Assembly (NCBI GenBank): GCA_026874595.1
Contig: CM049320.1
Location: 44,586,714-44,650,713, forward strand
Direction: 5' to 3'
Length of the DNA stretch: 64,000 nt
DNA from: Sipunculus nudus
Taxonomy: Eukaryota > Annelida > Sipuncula > Golfingiida > Sipunculidae
The notes below the pieces were generated by a model. The model worked only from the letters and a program-made list of their open reading frames with translations, did not search any database and had not been told where the DNA came from. This document shows, in pieces, positions 37,601-52,300 of this stretch. The translations under genes and the position numbers were made by a program. The first letter of the stretch is position 1. The number at the start of each line of letters is the position of its first letter.

Positions 37601-38713
37601 GTTATTATGATATATATATAAAATCATCAATGAAATGCAGAGCTGAAAACATTTTAATTTCAAATGCAAATGCACTTACAAAATGTAATATCAGAATATT
37701 AATAAGAATTTCATTAAGAATAGTGTAATAAACCTTCATTAATATATTTTTCGAGAACTAGCTTTAGACGCTCCATAGTCTCTAGTTATTAATTAAAATA
37801 TACAAAAATATATTGGTTTGTTCCAGTGGTGGCAAAAAAGAGTTAAGTGCACTTGCAGTTAATAATCATTATCACATATAGAAATGCAGATATGAAATGC
37901 ATAATTTAGTTTCTCATAATATATATATATATATATAATAATAATTTATAATTAGAAATTTGACTTTGATGCATATATATAACTACAGACAATGTTTGAT
38001 GATATATACAAGGGCCACAAAAAGAAATATATATAAGAATATACATATAAGTATTCATTGAATATTCAGTTTGTTAGCCCAAGAGTTCAGCCCTGTTGGG
38101 ACTTTGCATTGGTTTCCAACCAAGTGTTTCTCCATCAGTAGGAGAGTCTTTTGGACTGGCTTTGGGTATTCTAAGGCGAATACCCAAAAACTGTCGAACC
38201 AGACCCTCAATGCCTGGCTAAATCTGGAGATGTTATCTCTCAGGAGAGACTGCTTCTCTATAACTATTTTGTATCTGTCAGCTTCCCGGACAACGACGGG
38301 GGCAGGGCTCTTGATATTCTACAATTAAGAAAAAAAAACATTCAACATGATTATCATAGTTTGTCTATTAATTTTTTAACACTGACATTGAAATAAACTT
38401 AAGCATAAATATTAATTCTTCATCAGCACTGAAAGTTTAAATGCCGAGACAAAAATAAAAAATTATATGTATGTCCAATTAATATGTACAACCAACATAT
38501 CCATTAATTAATGACTCTTTAAATGTCCCATTTATGTACAGCGGGTGCCTATGTTGTGTTTGACATATATAGAACCTTCTTGCTCTATTTATCAAGCGGT
38601 GTTACTTCACGAGTTTTATGCCATATTTACAGTGGTCAAGGTGTAAAAATATGTGAAAAATCGCACATGAACATGAACCTGATATATTAATAAATTAAAG
38701 TGCAGGTTGCATT

Positions 38714-38758
<45 letters not shown>

Positions 38759-41700
38759 CAATACATAAAATATATATTGTAGTAAATATAATATATATAT
38801 ATATAAATAAATATAATAAATATTTATATACATTTACTTAAGTAAAATGGCAAACTTCGATAGGAGATAGTATAAATCAAAGTTTCTTATTAAAGTTAAA
38901 TATCGTATTCAACAGATAAACTTTGACACCATTGAGTCTTTTGTGTTAGATCAACTTGTGAATTTTATTTTACTTCATTTTATGAAGTTACATTTGTGGC
39001 AGCATTCGCTGTAGTGCTTACGAAACGTTGTGCCTAACGTATGGTCTTCAATCAAATTGTGAACTAAACGGCTGGGGGTGACTGACAAGTTTGTGATGTT
39101 TACATGGACCTGTGATATTTGCCATATATGCTTGAGACTGTATGGCTCATTAATGAGAGTTTCCATAAAATTAAATATTACTAGGATGTCTCATACATAC
39201 ATCTTATATATATTAAAGAGATACGTATATTAGCGTATGTATTTTGTAATACGTAAGAAAATATAAATCGTGCCTTGAACAGAAAACTAAGCATATTTCT
39301 TACAAAATATTAGCGGGACATATGCACTCTAATCTGGTAGATGCAAGTTTGTTTGATTCAAAAAAAGGATTGCAGGATTCAAGTGTGATATTTATAGATT
39401 GCAAATCGTATACTATGCAGGGCGTGACTGTACATCTACCATTGGCATCGCCTTTGTTTTGATACTGCGGATTGGCCGCATTATCCTTTTATTTAAACTG
39501 TTACCATAATCAAAAACATTTTTTAATCACCATAAGCTGATTTTTGTTAATAGGATAAATATATGCACACAGATAGCATTTTGGTTTAAACTTTCTCCCA
39601 TCTGGCGATGCACGCCTTTGTCTTTCTCCGACACAGCCATACAACAAGCCTTTATCTTTAGCATAATCAAAATACATTCACTACGCGTTTAATATTCACA
39701 ACACAATTATATATAAATATAGAAAACATGAAATTGTAAAATGTTCTTACCTGAACGAGCAAATCAAGGAACTCAAGCAAAATGGATGAATTCAAATCAT
39801 CTGGAGGCTTGAAACTTCTGTGATCAAAATGGCGATTGCTGTATGATGCTGTTTCAAATGCTGCGTGATGTCACAGATTACCAGTAATACATGGTCTTCC
39901 TCTGGCGGTGAAGCTAAGCACTAATCAAAAGGGTTTATTTGGTAAAGAAATTGTAATAAACCCTATGAACAAAGCATAAGGGTTTAGTAGTGTACAATAA
40001 ACCCTTTTGTCTCTAAAAAAAACCTTTTAATAAACCCTTTGTTTTAACCCGCAAGCAACATTAATCATTGTCTGTGTGACATTTACATGTTATCCTTAAC
40101 CCTCAAGCAACATTGACCATAGTCTGTGTGACATTTACATGTTATCCTGAACCCTCAAGCAACATTAATCATTGTCTGTTTGCTATTTACAGGTTATCCT
40201 GAACCCTCCAACAACATTAACCATTGTTTGTGTGACATTTACATGTTATCCTGAACCCTCAAGCAACATTAACCATTGTCTTTGTGACATTTACAGGTTA
40301 TCCTGAACCATCCAACCACATTGACCATTGCCTTTGTGACATTTACAGGTTATTCTGAACCCTCAAACAACATTGACCATTGTCTGTGTGCCATTTACAG
40401 GTTATCCTGAACCCTCAAGCAACATTGACCATTGTCTGTGTGTCATTTACAGGTTATCCTGAACCCTCAAGCAACATTGACCATTGTCTGTGTGCCATTT
40501 ACAGGTTATCCTGAACCCTCAAGCAACATTGATCATTGTCTGTGTGCCATTTACAGGATATCCTGAACCCTCAAACAACATTGACCATTAATTGTGTGCC
40601 ATTTACAGGTTATCCTGAACCCTCCAACAACATTGACCATTGTCTGTGTGCCATTTACATGTTATCCTGAACCCTCATACAACATTAACCATTGTCTGTG
40701 TGACATTTACATGTTATCCTGAACCCTCAAGCAACATTAACCATTGTCTGTGTGACATTTACATGTTATCCTGAACCCTCAAGCAACATTGACCACTGTC
40801 TGTGTGCCAGTTACAGGTTATCCTAAAGCCTCAAGCACCATTAACCATTGTCTGTGTGACATTAACAGGTTATCCTTGACCTTAAACAACATTGACCACT
40901 GTCTGTGTGCCAGTTACAGGTTATCCTGAACCCTCCTACAACATTAACCATTGTCTGTGTGCCATTTACATGTTATCCTGAACCCTTAAACAACATTAAC
41001 CATTGTCTGTGTGCCATTTACATGTTATCCTGAACCCTTAAACAACATTAACCATTGTCTGTGTGCCATTTACATGTTATCCTAAACCCTCCAACAACAT
41101 TGACCATTGTCTGTGTGTCATTTACATGTTATCCTGAACCCTTAAACAACATTAACCATTGTCTGTGTGCCATTTACAGGTTATCCTGAATCCTAAACAA
41201 CATTGACCATTGTCTGTGTGCCATTTACAGGTTATCCTGAACCCTAAACAACATTGACCATTATCTGTATGTCATCTGCAGGTTATCCTTAACCCTCAAA
41301 CAACACAAACCTTTGAAGAAATGTTGAAAGACATCACTGGCCTCGTTCAGATGCAGAACCCCCCTGTCCGCCACCTGTACACTGCCAGGCCTCCCTTCAG
41401 GAAAGTAAGTCAACTTAGCCGTATCATAGGATTGCCAGTGACCATGAGGAGTATGTGTAATACATAATGTATTCAATACATGTATAATACATAACTTATC
41501 TACACAGTTAGATTATAACCTTTAAAGTAAAACCAATTTAGATGCTTCTATCCAATGTTTAAAACCTTAAACATTTTATCATTATATACAAAAATTCACT
41601 ATTTCAACATTTTTTTCATATATATATATACATGTATATATATATATAAACTGCCGGGCTTACGAAAAGTGGTAAAGTTGCCAGGCAGCAGAGTTCTTTT

Positions 41701-44700
41701 TCATAAAAATGTCAACAGCAGTGATGTGAACTTTTTTAATGGTGGATATATATATGTGTACAGGGCAACTTAAATTAAAGCAAACTGCCGGTAGTAGTGG
41801 GTTAATGTTTGTCCACTCAAGACACGTTTCTATATATATTGTGTTATGCCTATGACTCGATGATAAACACTGATAACGTCAAGCCAGCAAACACTACCGA
41901 GCAATGGTCCCCAGTAGAAAAAAACATAGGAAACGACTGATCTTAAAACACAGGGCATAATAATAAAAATATTTAGATATGATAATAAAATAATGTATTA
42001 ATAGTAATCACACACACATAGATATTCCAGTCTTCTTAAATATAAGAAATAATTGGATATTTTGCAAGTTAAATTGATAAAAAAGTTCAATATTAATAAA
42101 TTGAAACTTCAGTTTTTATCTAAAGCTCTAATTGTTGTCAGTATATTTTGTTACGAGCTGTCATGACAAAATTGACAAAATCACAATTTTAGTGTGTTTT
42201 GGATGTCAGAAATGCTTTAGCCTTTTTGTGTCAACATAAACAAAAGTATATGCCTCGTATACATATCATGTTTGTACCTGTGTCTTATTCTTATCTGGGT
42301 ATGGTTTACCCAAAATCTACAGTTGCAAATTCGTCAAACAAGATGATTTATATCCAAAATCTGAAAACAACTAAAACATGAAACAGAGGGTGTTTTATGT
42401 TGGCAAACACTTTAACCATGAAAGGGAATCTGATTTATGTAGGCAAACAGCTAAACCATGGAAGAAAAGGTGATTTATGTTGGCAAACACCTAAACCATG
42501 ATAGAGAAGGCGATTTATGTAGGCAAATACCTGAACCATGAAAGGGAAGGTGATTTATGTTAGCAAACACCTAAACCGTGAAAGAGAAGGCGATTTATAA
42601 TGGCACTCCTAATCTAGATACAATTGGTTTATTCCAGCAAGCGATAATCTAGATCTTTCAGAAGTTAGCTTTCGATGATATATGGTTGATAATATACTCA
42701 AGGATAACCAATACAAATGGGTCAAGTATTTATTTAATTACGAAATATTACAGTAAACTGAAAATTACTACTCTCTCGATTCGGTAGTTGCGATTTTATA
42801 ATTGAAGAGATACATAGCCCCCACACAAAATATCTCGCATGTTCCCTATGTGTGTTATTTTTGTATTCATGTGAATCACTCGTCATTTAAAGTTTCTTCA
42901 GAACTTTAAAGACATAACCTTCCTTTTACAATCATGCCGCACGTATTTGGTCTCTATGTACCTTCCACGGTATGTACAATAGGTTTAAATACGTTGGCGT
43001 TCATGATCTACAGATCTTGGTATATAAATGCTCATTAACCCGGACGTGTATGTATCTGTAGGATCTAGTGCACTGTGGAGGTTTTGTTCCTCTATTGTAC
43101 TTTGAAAGTCACTCACGTGTAGCGGAGGATACACCAAAACATAATAAAACACAGCTCTGTGCAGTACCTGTGACAGGCTAAAATGCTAAGGTTAGCAGTC
43201 CTAAGTCCTTACATTTACGTTTGCTTGCAAATGCAAATTTACTTTCTTCCTTCCTTTTTCGTCTGAGATAACGAAAAAAAGTACATGTATACATTAACAA
43301 GATTTTTTTTCTGGTTATTTCCCTCGATCCTTCACGTCAGCTCTTTCACGTACACACACAAATTAGTCCAATACAGATGAATTAGTAACTGGTGACTCGT
43401 GTAAACACCGGCACAGGCTTGCTGGCAACAAAACACAGTAGACGGACGGCTACAGGGAGTCATAACAATATAACCAGCAAAGGTACACAACATAATTGTT
43501 GAAAGGGAATTGTTTATTTTTCTATCCTTTTAATTTCTAATTATGTAGAGGTCATCTGCATGCAGGTGAGTTATTAATCACATAACACCAACACAACTGA
43601 CATTATCATCATTTTCAATGAAACCCTGGATAAATCCGGTAAAGTCTCGTATAAGAATATTTCTCATATTTAGATACTAGCTTTGTGGTACTGCTTTTCT
43701 TCTTTGTCTTTGTACCTTGTGAACTTGACGATTATGACCCTTGGTAAGCCATTTCTGTTCCCACAGGAAGCCTGTGGGCTTTCTCTGTACTGTTACATGT
43801 ATATGCTATTATGCGCAGGAATTTTCATGGCTTGATATGTGCCTGGCGTTTTGATTCGTGTTAGGCGCAAGCCCTGTGCGTCACTATGGGAACTGCACTT
43901 GTTGAACTCTGGCCTACCCGCAGAGTGTAAAGACACAGCGTGTACGTTGTAGTCTAAAAGGTTCGAGTTTGTCCTTTGGAATGTTCCGGACGAGAAGCTT
44001 CTGGACTTCGGGGGGGAAAGCTGTAAATAGGGGCTGTGTTTGGAGCCGGCAGAAAGGAAAATACCAGCAGGCACTAAAGGGTGCGACTTTCTCGTCAGTA
44101 TTTGGACCTACTCCGATAATTGCATAGTTACAGATATTCTATGGACTTTATACAGACTTTATACAGATTTTTTAAAGACTTTTCAGTTTGCCTCTGGGAT
44201 TTTACCTGAACTTCACTTCTGAATTACCACAGATTGTCTTCGAGATTTAATTGGACTATTCACCGGGAATATTAACTTGATCTGTTCTAGTGGATTATTT
44301 GTGCTAAAAGACTTGTTGGACTGTGACAGTTGTGGTATCCAGGAATCAAAGCCTAGGATCCGGACTCTGGTGTTGTACATTTTTATTATTGTTATGTCTT
44401 AAATACTGTGTAATTGTATTGTTTTAGTGTATTGTAATGTTAGGATTTTTCTAAGAATAAATTTTAATTATTTGTTAACAAAAAACCATTGACTTCTTTA
44501 TTCCCCTAGACATTTAACGCTGCCTAGTGTTGCGGAATGTAATTAATTTTTGTCTCCATAACAAGGGATTGTGCCGGTCACGATATCGTGATCTATTATT
44601 ATTAGGTTCCGTAACAGTACTCAGTTCTTGAAAATTTTCACAATCTGATTCTAAATAATACACTTCTGACCTTGTTTTCCTTAAATTCTTACGTGTTGAT

Positions 44701-45102
44701 GCTTTTCAAGATTTTCACTTTTGGTCCTTAAAAGCGTTGTGTTCTATTTGTGTATGTAAAAACCCCCACTTTTTCAGTTCACGTATGTCCTCAAAGTTAT
44801 TTCTGGCCACAACACCCAGATGTTCCGTAATCGATCTCCATCAATACCGACAAAAAATATTCTGTGTGATTTCCTGGCCATTTGTGTTTACGTTCATACA
44901 TACAGTTTTCCTTTGTATTATTTTATGCAACTCTCCATATTCCTCACGCTAGGTTTTACAAATATCAAGCATTTTTGCAAGCTGTCAAGCTGCCTAATGA
45001 TAGTGATTTAAAGTTACATCGTCAGCAAGTAACAAACAACCAGTAAACTTATTAACTAGCAGCTAGCAATGTCCATCCCTTGCAAGGATATCAGTATAAT
45101 CT

Positions 45103-45173
<71 letters not shown>

Positions 45174-46274
45174 AAGAGAGTAGCAGAAATAATGTAACAA
45201 ATTTATCTGTACCGCTTAATTGACCTCATGAAAACAACAACACACATAGAATAGAATGATTACTCTTAATAGCAAAATGAAAATCAGTTGTTTGATTACA
45301 GCTGCCATATTTCGACATAATAGACGATTCAACCGACAGTTTTATCTCGAAAACGACGCCAAAAGTACCACTGACCTTTTAAAAGCCCAGTGAGGCCGGC
45401 ACCAGCCACGGTTGACCGGCACACCACGAGAACTGCCGGCAAATTCCGGTATTCCGGCGCAAAACATTTTATTTTAATTTATATGTCTCTTAAATTTTAT
45501 TACTTTTACATTTAGCCAAACGAACGTATTCCTGGACCTCAGCCAACACGAGTTCGTGACTTGCCCTTTTAACCTGAGAATTACATACACATTGGATATA
45601 TCCGATCTTGGATACGTAATTTAGATGCCTGGGATTCTTATGACTGTATAATTATATTGTATTATTTTCTTATGTTTCAACAATATTCATATACACTGTA
45701 AGGTAAGGACCTTTACACAACTGCTGAGAGACTTCGCCAGCCATCAGGTTTTCATCGCGTGTGGAGGAGAGGGAAAACCTTTGGATATGACTGTGGGAGG
45801 GCGCCACCATTTGAACCTGCGTGACGCACACACGGAAGAGGAGGTAGCAAAGGGAGCGGGCAGACGGAAGCCAGAGCAGGAGGGTAAATATGGGAAATGC
45901 TCACTGACCTTGGCATCCACAATTTGAGAGCATATTAAACTGTGCTCAGTAAAAATAAGTGCTTAACTGAGAGGAGGATACTAACCCTTACCCTCGAAAC
46001 ACGACAATTGGTTACACAGTACAACATTCTTATATCTGATAAGGAAGTAGATAAGAGTAAAATAAAATCAGTCACACGCCAGGCGTTACCCATGCATTTT
46101 AGAGGACAGAACGTCGTCCGTGTGGTGTCGATATGTCCGTGTATTTTTATTAGATCATGGAAGAAAGCGTCAGTCAAACTGCTCGTCGTTGTATTTATTT
46201 ATATTTTAAGATCAAAGCTATTCTCTGACACTCATTCTGTTCAGTAACATCATTCTGTTCAGTTAATTAATAAC

Positions 46275-46315
<41 letters not shown>

Positions 46316-49300
46316 GTATATATATATATATTGCTTGCACCAATGTATACGTAGCCACGAGAGAGACTCCACGTTCACGACTTAGACCAGTGCGGCCCCG
46401 GGTACTACCTCAGGACGACCTCTCAGACTACGACAGCGGACCCAGCGCGGACCTGGTGTCTGACTGCTCACCCCGGCCGTCCGTCCGCCCAATGTTCCAT
46501 GACGTGGTACAGGCAAACATACACGGACGACTTCGAGGTATCATTATTTATGCTTCTAAAACCTCGCCCTGCCACACCCAGGCCCTGCAGCATGGTCAGC
46601 TTGACCTCCATCCCACCTACCCGCTTTATCTTAGTTTAGTTCTCAGTGGTAGATCCAGAAACTAGGACTGATGGTGTGGAGGGTCGGTCGGGCCATGGAT
46701 ATTAATATCAGTGGTTGATCGAGACCTAAGACTGATGGTGTAGAGGGTCGGTCGGGCCATGGATATTGTTATCAGTGTTAGATCCAAAACCTAAGAATGA
46801 TGGTGTGTAGGGTCGGTCGAGCCATGTGGATTGTTATCAGTGGTAGATCCAAAACCTAAGACTGATGGTGTAGAGGGTCGGTCGGGCCATGTAGATTGTT
46901 ATCAGTGGTAGATCAAGAACCTAAGACTGATGGTGTGGAGGGTCGGTCGGGCCATGGACATTGTTATCAGTGGTAGATCCAGAACCTAAAACTAATTGTG
47001 TCGAGGGTCGGTCGGGCCATGTGGATTGTTTTCAGTGATAGACCAACAACCAAACACTGATGGTGTGGAGGGTCGGTTGGTCGGGCCATGGATATTGTTA
47101 TCAGTGGTAGATCCAAAACCTAGCACTGATGGTATTGAGGGTCGGTCGGTCGGGCCATGTAGATTGTTATCAGTGGTAGATCAAGAACCTAAGACTGATG
47201 GTATGGAGGGTCGTTCGGGCCATGGATATTGTTATCAGTGGTAGATCCAAAACCTAAGACTGATGGTGTGTAGGGTCGGTCGGGCCATGTGGATTGTTAT
47301 CAGTGGTAGATCCAAAACCTAAGACTGATGGTGTGGAGGGTCGGTCGGGCCATGGATATTGTTATCAGTGGTAGATCCAAAACCTAAGACTGTGGTATGG
47401 AGGGTCGGTCGGGCCATGGATATTATTAACAGTGGTAGATCCAAAACCTAAGAATGATGGTGTGTAGGGTCGGTCGAGCCATGTGGATTGTTATCAGTGG
47501 TAGATCCAAAACCTAAGACTGATGGTGTAGAGGGTCGGTCGGGCCATGTAGATTGTTATCAGTGGTAGATCAAGAACCTAAGACTGATGGTGTGGAGGGT
47601 CGTTCGGGCCATGGATATTGTTATCAGTGGTAGATCCAAAACCTAAGACTGATGGTGTGTAGGGTCGAAGGTCATGTAGATTGATATCAGTGGTAGATAA
47701 AGAACCTTACACTGATGGTGTGGAGGGTCGGTCGGGCCAGGTGGATTGTTATCAGTGATAGGTCCAGAACCTAACAGCGATGGTGTGGAGGGTCGGTCGG
47801 GCCATGTATATTGTTAACAGTGGTAGATCCAGAACCTTACACTGATGGTTTGGAGGGTCGGTCGGGCCATGTGGTTTGTTATCAGTGGTAGATCCAGAAC
47901 CTAAGACTGATGGTGTTGAGGGTCGGTCGGTCGGGACATGTAGATTGTTATTAGTGGTAGATAAAGAACCTTACACCGATGGTGTGGAGGGTCGGTCGGG
48001 CCATGTATATTGTTATCAGTGGTAGATCCAGAACCTTACACTGATGGTTTGGAGGGTCGGTCGGGCCATGTGGTTTGTTATCAGTGGTAGATCCAGAACC
48101 TAAGACTGATGGTGTGTAGGGTCGGTCGGGCCATGGATATTGTTATCAGTGGTAGATCCAGAACCTAAGACTGATGGTGTGTAGGGTCGGTCGGGCCATG
48201 GATATTGTTATCAGTGGTAGATCCAAAACCTAAGACTGATGGTGTTTAGGGTCAGTTGGTCGGGCTCTTTAAAATGTTTTCAGTGGTAGATCCAGAACCT
48301 AACACTGATGATGTGGAGTGTCGGTCGGGCCTTGTAGATTGTTATCAGTGGTAGATCCAGAACCTAATACTTATGGTTTGGAGGGTCGATTGGGCCGAGT
48401 AGATTGTAATCAATAGTAGATCCAGAACCTAACACTTATGGTGTTGAGGGTCGGTTGGTCGGGTCATGTAGATTCAAGTAGATCAAGAACCTAAGACTTA
48501 TGGTGTTGAGGGTCAAGGGTCGATCGGTCGGGCCATGTAGATTGTTATCAGTGGTAGATCCAGAACGTTACAATGATGGTGTTTAGGGTCGGTCGTTCGG
48601 GCCATGTGGATAGTTATCAGTGGTGGATCCAGAACCTTACACTGATGGTTTGGAGGGTCGGTAGGGCCATGTAGATTGTTATCAGTGGTAGATCCAGAAC
48701 CTAAGACTAATTGTGTCGAGGGTCGGTCGGGCCATGTGGATTGTTTTCAGTGATAGACCAACAACCCAACACTGATGGTGTGGAGGGTCGGTTGGTCGGG
48801 CCATGGATATTGTTATCAGTGGTAGATCCAAAACCTAGCACTGATGGTATTGAGGGTCGGTCGGTCGGGCCATGTAGATTGTTATTAGTGGTAGATATAG
48901 AACCTTACACCGATGGTGTGGAGGGTCGGTCGTTCGGGCTCTGTATAATGTTTTCAGTGGTAGATCCAGAACCTAACACTGATGATGTGGAGGGTCGGTC
49001 GGGCCGTGTAAATTGTTATCAGTGGGAGATCCAAAACCTAAGACTGATGGTGTAGAGGGTTGGTCGGGCCATGTAGATTGTTATCAGTGGTAGATCAAGA
49101 ACCTAAGACTGATGGTGTAGAGGGTCGGTCGGGCCATGTAGATTGTTATCAGTGGTAGATCAAGAACCTAAGACTGATGGTGTGGAGGGTCGGTCGGGCC
49201 ATGGATATTGTTATCAGTGGTAGATCCAAAACCTAAGACTGTGGTATGGAGGGTCGGTCGGGCCATGGATAATGTTATAAGTGGTAGATCCAAAACCTTA

Positions 49301-52300
49301 GACTGATGGTGTGTAGGGTCGAAGGTCATGTAGATTGATATCAGTGGTAGATAAAGAACCTTACACTGATGGTGTGGAGGGTCGGTCGGGCCAGGTGGAT
49401 TGTTATCAGATATAGGTCCAGAACCTAACAGCGATGGTGTGGAGGGTCGGTCGGGCCATGTATATTGTTGACAGTGGTAGATCCAGAACCTTACACTGAT
49501 GGTTTGGAGGGTCGGCCGGGCCATGTGGTTTGTTATCAGTGGTAGATCCAGAACCTAAGACTGATGGTGTGTAGGGTCGGTCGGGCCATGGATATTGTTA
49601 TCAGTGGTAGATCCAAAACCTAAGACTGATGGTGTTGAGGGTCGGTCGGTCGGGCCATGTAGATTGTTATTAGTGGTAGATAAAGAACCTTACACCGATG
49701 GTGTGGAGGGTCGGTCGGACCATGTATATTGTTATGAGTTGTAGATCCAGAACCTTACACTGATGGTTTGGAGGGTCGGTCGGGCCATGTGGTTTGTTAT
49801 CAGTGGTAGATCCAGAACCTAAGACTGATGGTGTGTAGGGTCGGTCGGGCCATGGATATTGTCATCAGTGGTAGATCCAGAACCTAAGACTGATGGTGTG
49901 TAGGGTCGGTCGGGCCATGGATATTGTTATCAGTGGTAGATCCAAAACCTAAGACTGATGGTGTGTAGGGTCGAAGGTCATGTAGATTGATATCAGTGGT
50001 AGATAAACAACCTTACACTGATGGTGTTTAGGGTCGGTCGGGCCAGGTGGATTGTTATCAGTGATAGGTCCAGAACCTAACAGCGATGGTGTGGAGGGTC
50101 GGTCGGGCCATGTATATTGTTAACAGTGGTAGATCCAGAACCTTACACTGATGGTTTGGAGGGTCGGTCGGGCCATGTGGTTTGTTATCAGTGGTAGATC
50201 CAGAACCTAAGACTGATGGTGTTGAGGGTCGGTCGGTCGGGACATGTAGATTGTTATTAGTGGTAGATAAAGAACCTTACACCGATGGTGTGGAGGGTCG
50301 GTCGGGCCATGTATATTGTTATCAGTGGTAGATCCAGAACCTTACACTGATGGTTTGGAGGGTCGGTCGGGCCATGTGGTTTGTTATCAGTGGTAGATCC
50401 AGAACCTAAGACTGATGGTGTGTAGGGTCGGTCGGGCCATGGATATTGTTATCAGTGGTAGATCCAGAACCTAAGACTGATGGTGTGTAGGGTCGGTCGG
50501 GCCATGGATATTGTTATCAGTGGTAGATCCAAAACCTAAGACTGATGGTGTTTAGGGTCAGTTGGTCGGGCTCTTTAAAATGTTTTCAGTGGTAGATCCA
50601 GAACCTAACACTGATGATGTGGAGTGTCGGTCGGGCCTTGTAGATTGTTATCAGTGGTAGATCCAGAACCTAATACTTATGGTTTGGAGGGTCGATTGGG
50701 CCGAGTAGATTGTAATCAATAGTAGATCCAGAACCTAACACTGATGGTGTTGAGGGTCGGTTGGTCGGGTCATGTAGATTCAAGTAGATCAAGAACCTAA
50801 GACTAATGGTGTTGAGGGTCAAGGGTCGATCGGTCGGGCCATGTAGATTGTTATCAGTGGTAGATCCAGAACGTTACAATGATGGTGTTTAGGGTCGGTC
50901 GTTCGGGCCATGTGGATAGTTATCAGTGGTGGATCCAGAACCTTACACTGATGGTTTGGAGGGTCGGTAGGGCCATGTAGATTGTTATCAGTGGTAGATC
51001 CAGAACCTAAGACTAATTGTGTCGAGGGTCGGTCGGGCCATGTGGATTGTTTTCAGTGATAGACCAACAACCCAACACTGATGGTGTGGAGGGTCGGTTG
51101 GTCGGGCCATGGATATTGTTATCAGTGGTAGATCCAAAACCTAGCACTGATGGTATTGAGGGTCGGTCGGTCGGGCCATGTAGATTGTTATTAGTGGTAG
51201 ATATAGAACCTTACACCGATGGTATGGAGGGTCGGTCGTTCGGGCTCTGTATAATGTTTTCAGTGGTAGATCCAGAACCTAACACTGATGATGTGGAGGG
51301 TCGGTCGGGCCGTGTAAATTGTTATCAGTGGGAGATCCAAAACCTAAGACTGATGGTGTAGAGGGTTGGTCGGGCCATGTGGATTGTTATCAGTGGTAGA
51401 TCAAGAACCTAAGACTGATGGTGTAGAGGGTCGGTCGGGCCATGTAGATTGTTATCAGTGGTAGATCAAGAACCTAAGACTGATGGTGTGGAGGGTCGGT
51501 CGGGCCATGGATATTGTTATCAGTGGTAGATCCAAAACCTAAGACTGTGGTATGGAGGGTCGGTCGGGCCATGGATAATGTTATAAGTGGTAGATCCAAA
51601 ACCTTAGACTGATGGTGTGTAGGGTCGAAGGTCATGTAGATTGATATCAGTGGTAGATAAAGAACCTTACACTGATGGTGTGGAGGGTCGGTCGGGCCAG
51701 GTGGATTGTTATCAGATATAGGTCCAGAACCTAACAGCGATGGTGTGGAGGGTCGGTCGGGCCATGTATATTGTTGACAGTGGTAGATCCAGAACTTTAC
51801 ACTGATGGTTTGGAGGGTCGGTCGGGCCATGTGGTTTGTTATCAGTGGTAGATCCAGAACCTAAGACTGATGGTGTGTAGGGTCGGTCGGGCCATGGATA
51901 TTGTTATCAGTGGTAGATCCAAAACCTAAGACTGATGGTGTTGAGGGTCGGTCGGTCGGGCCATGTAGATTGTTATTAGTGGTAGATAAAGAACCTTACA
52001 CCGATGGTGTGGAGGGTCGGTCGGACCATGTATATTGTTATGAGTTGTAGATCCAGAACCTTACACTGATGGTTTGGAGGGTCGGTCGGGCCATGTGGTT
52101 TGTTATCAGTGGTAGATCCAGAACCTAAGACTTATGGTGTGTAGGGTCGGTCGGGCCATGGATATTGTCATCAGTGGTAGATCCAGAACCTAAGACTGAT
52201 GGTGTGTAGGGTCGGTCGGGCCATGGATATTGTTATCAGTGGAAGATCCAAAACCTAAGACTGATGGTGTTGAGGGTCAGTTGGTCGGGCTCTTTAAAAT

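Larger units (their letters stand above)
37321..40043. mobile_element. TTAA-flanked element with AAGGGTTT subterminal repeats, inserted in the 52-bp array
   Basis: Interrupts the 52-bp array. TTAA stands at both edges (37317-37320 and 40044-40047). The ends are imperfect inverted repeats built on AAGGGTTTA, and many further copies of AAGGGTTT/AAACCCTT sit within about 250 bp of each end. The left flank lacks about ten bases of the array unit, so the TTAA duplication is not clean. TTAA targets are used by piggyBac-type transposases, but no transposase is seen. The interior carries an open spliced frame on the minus strand (39870-38055) and AT-rich filler including a TA run at about 38718-38755. 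Confidence 0.7.

Noticed and set aside
37321-40043. Telomere-like AAACCCTT motifs
   Set aside because: They are scattered in both orientations near the element ends and not in tandem, so I read them as subterminal repeats of the element.
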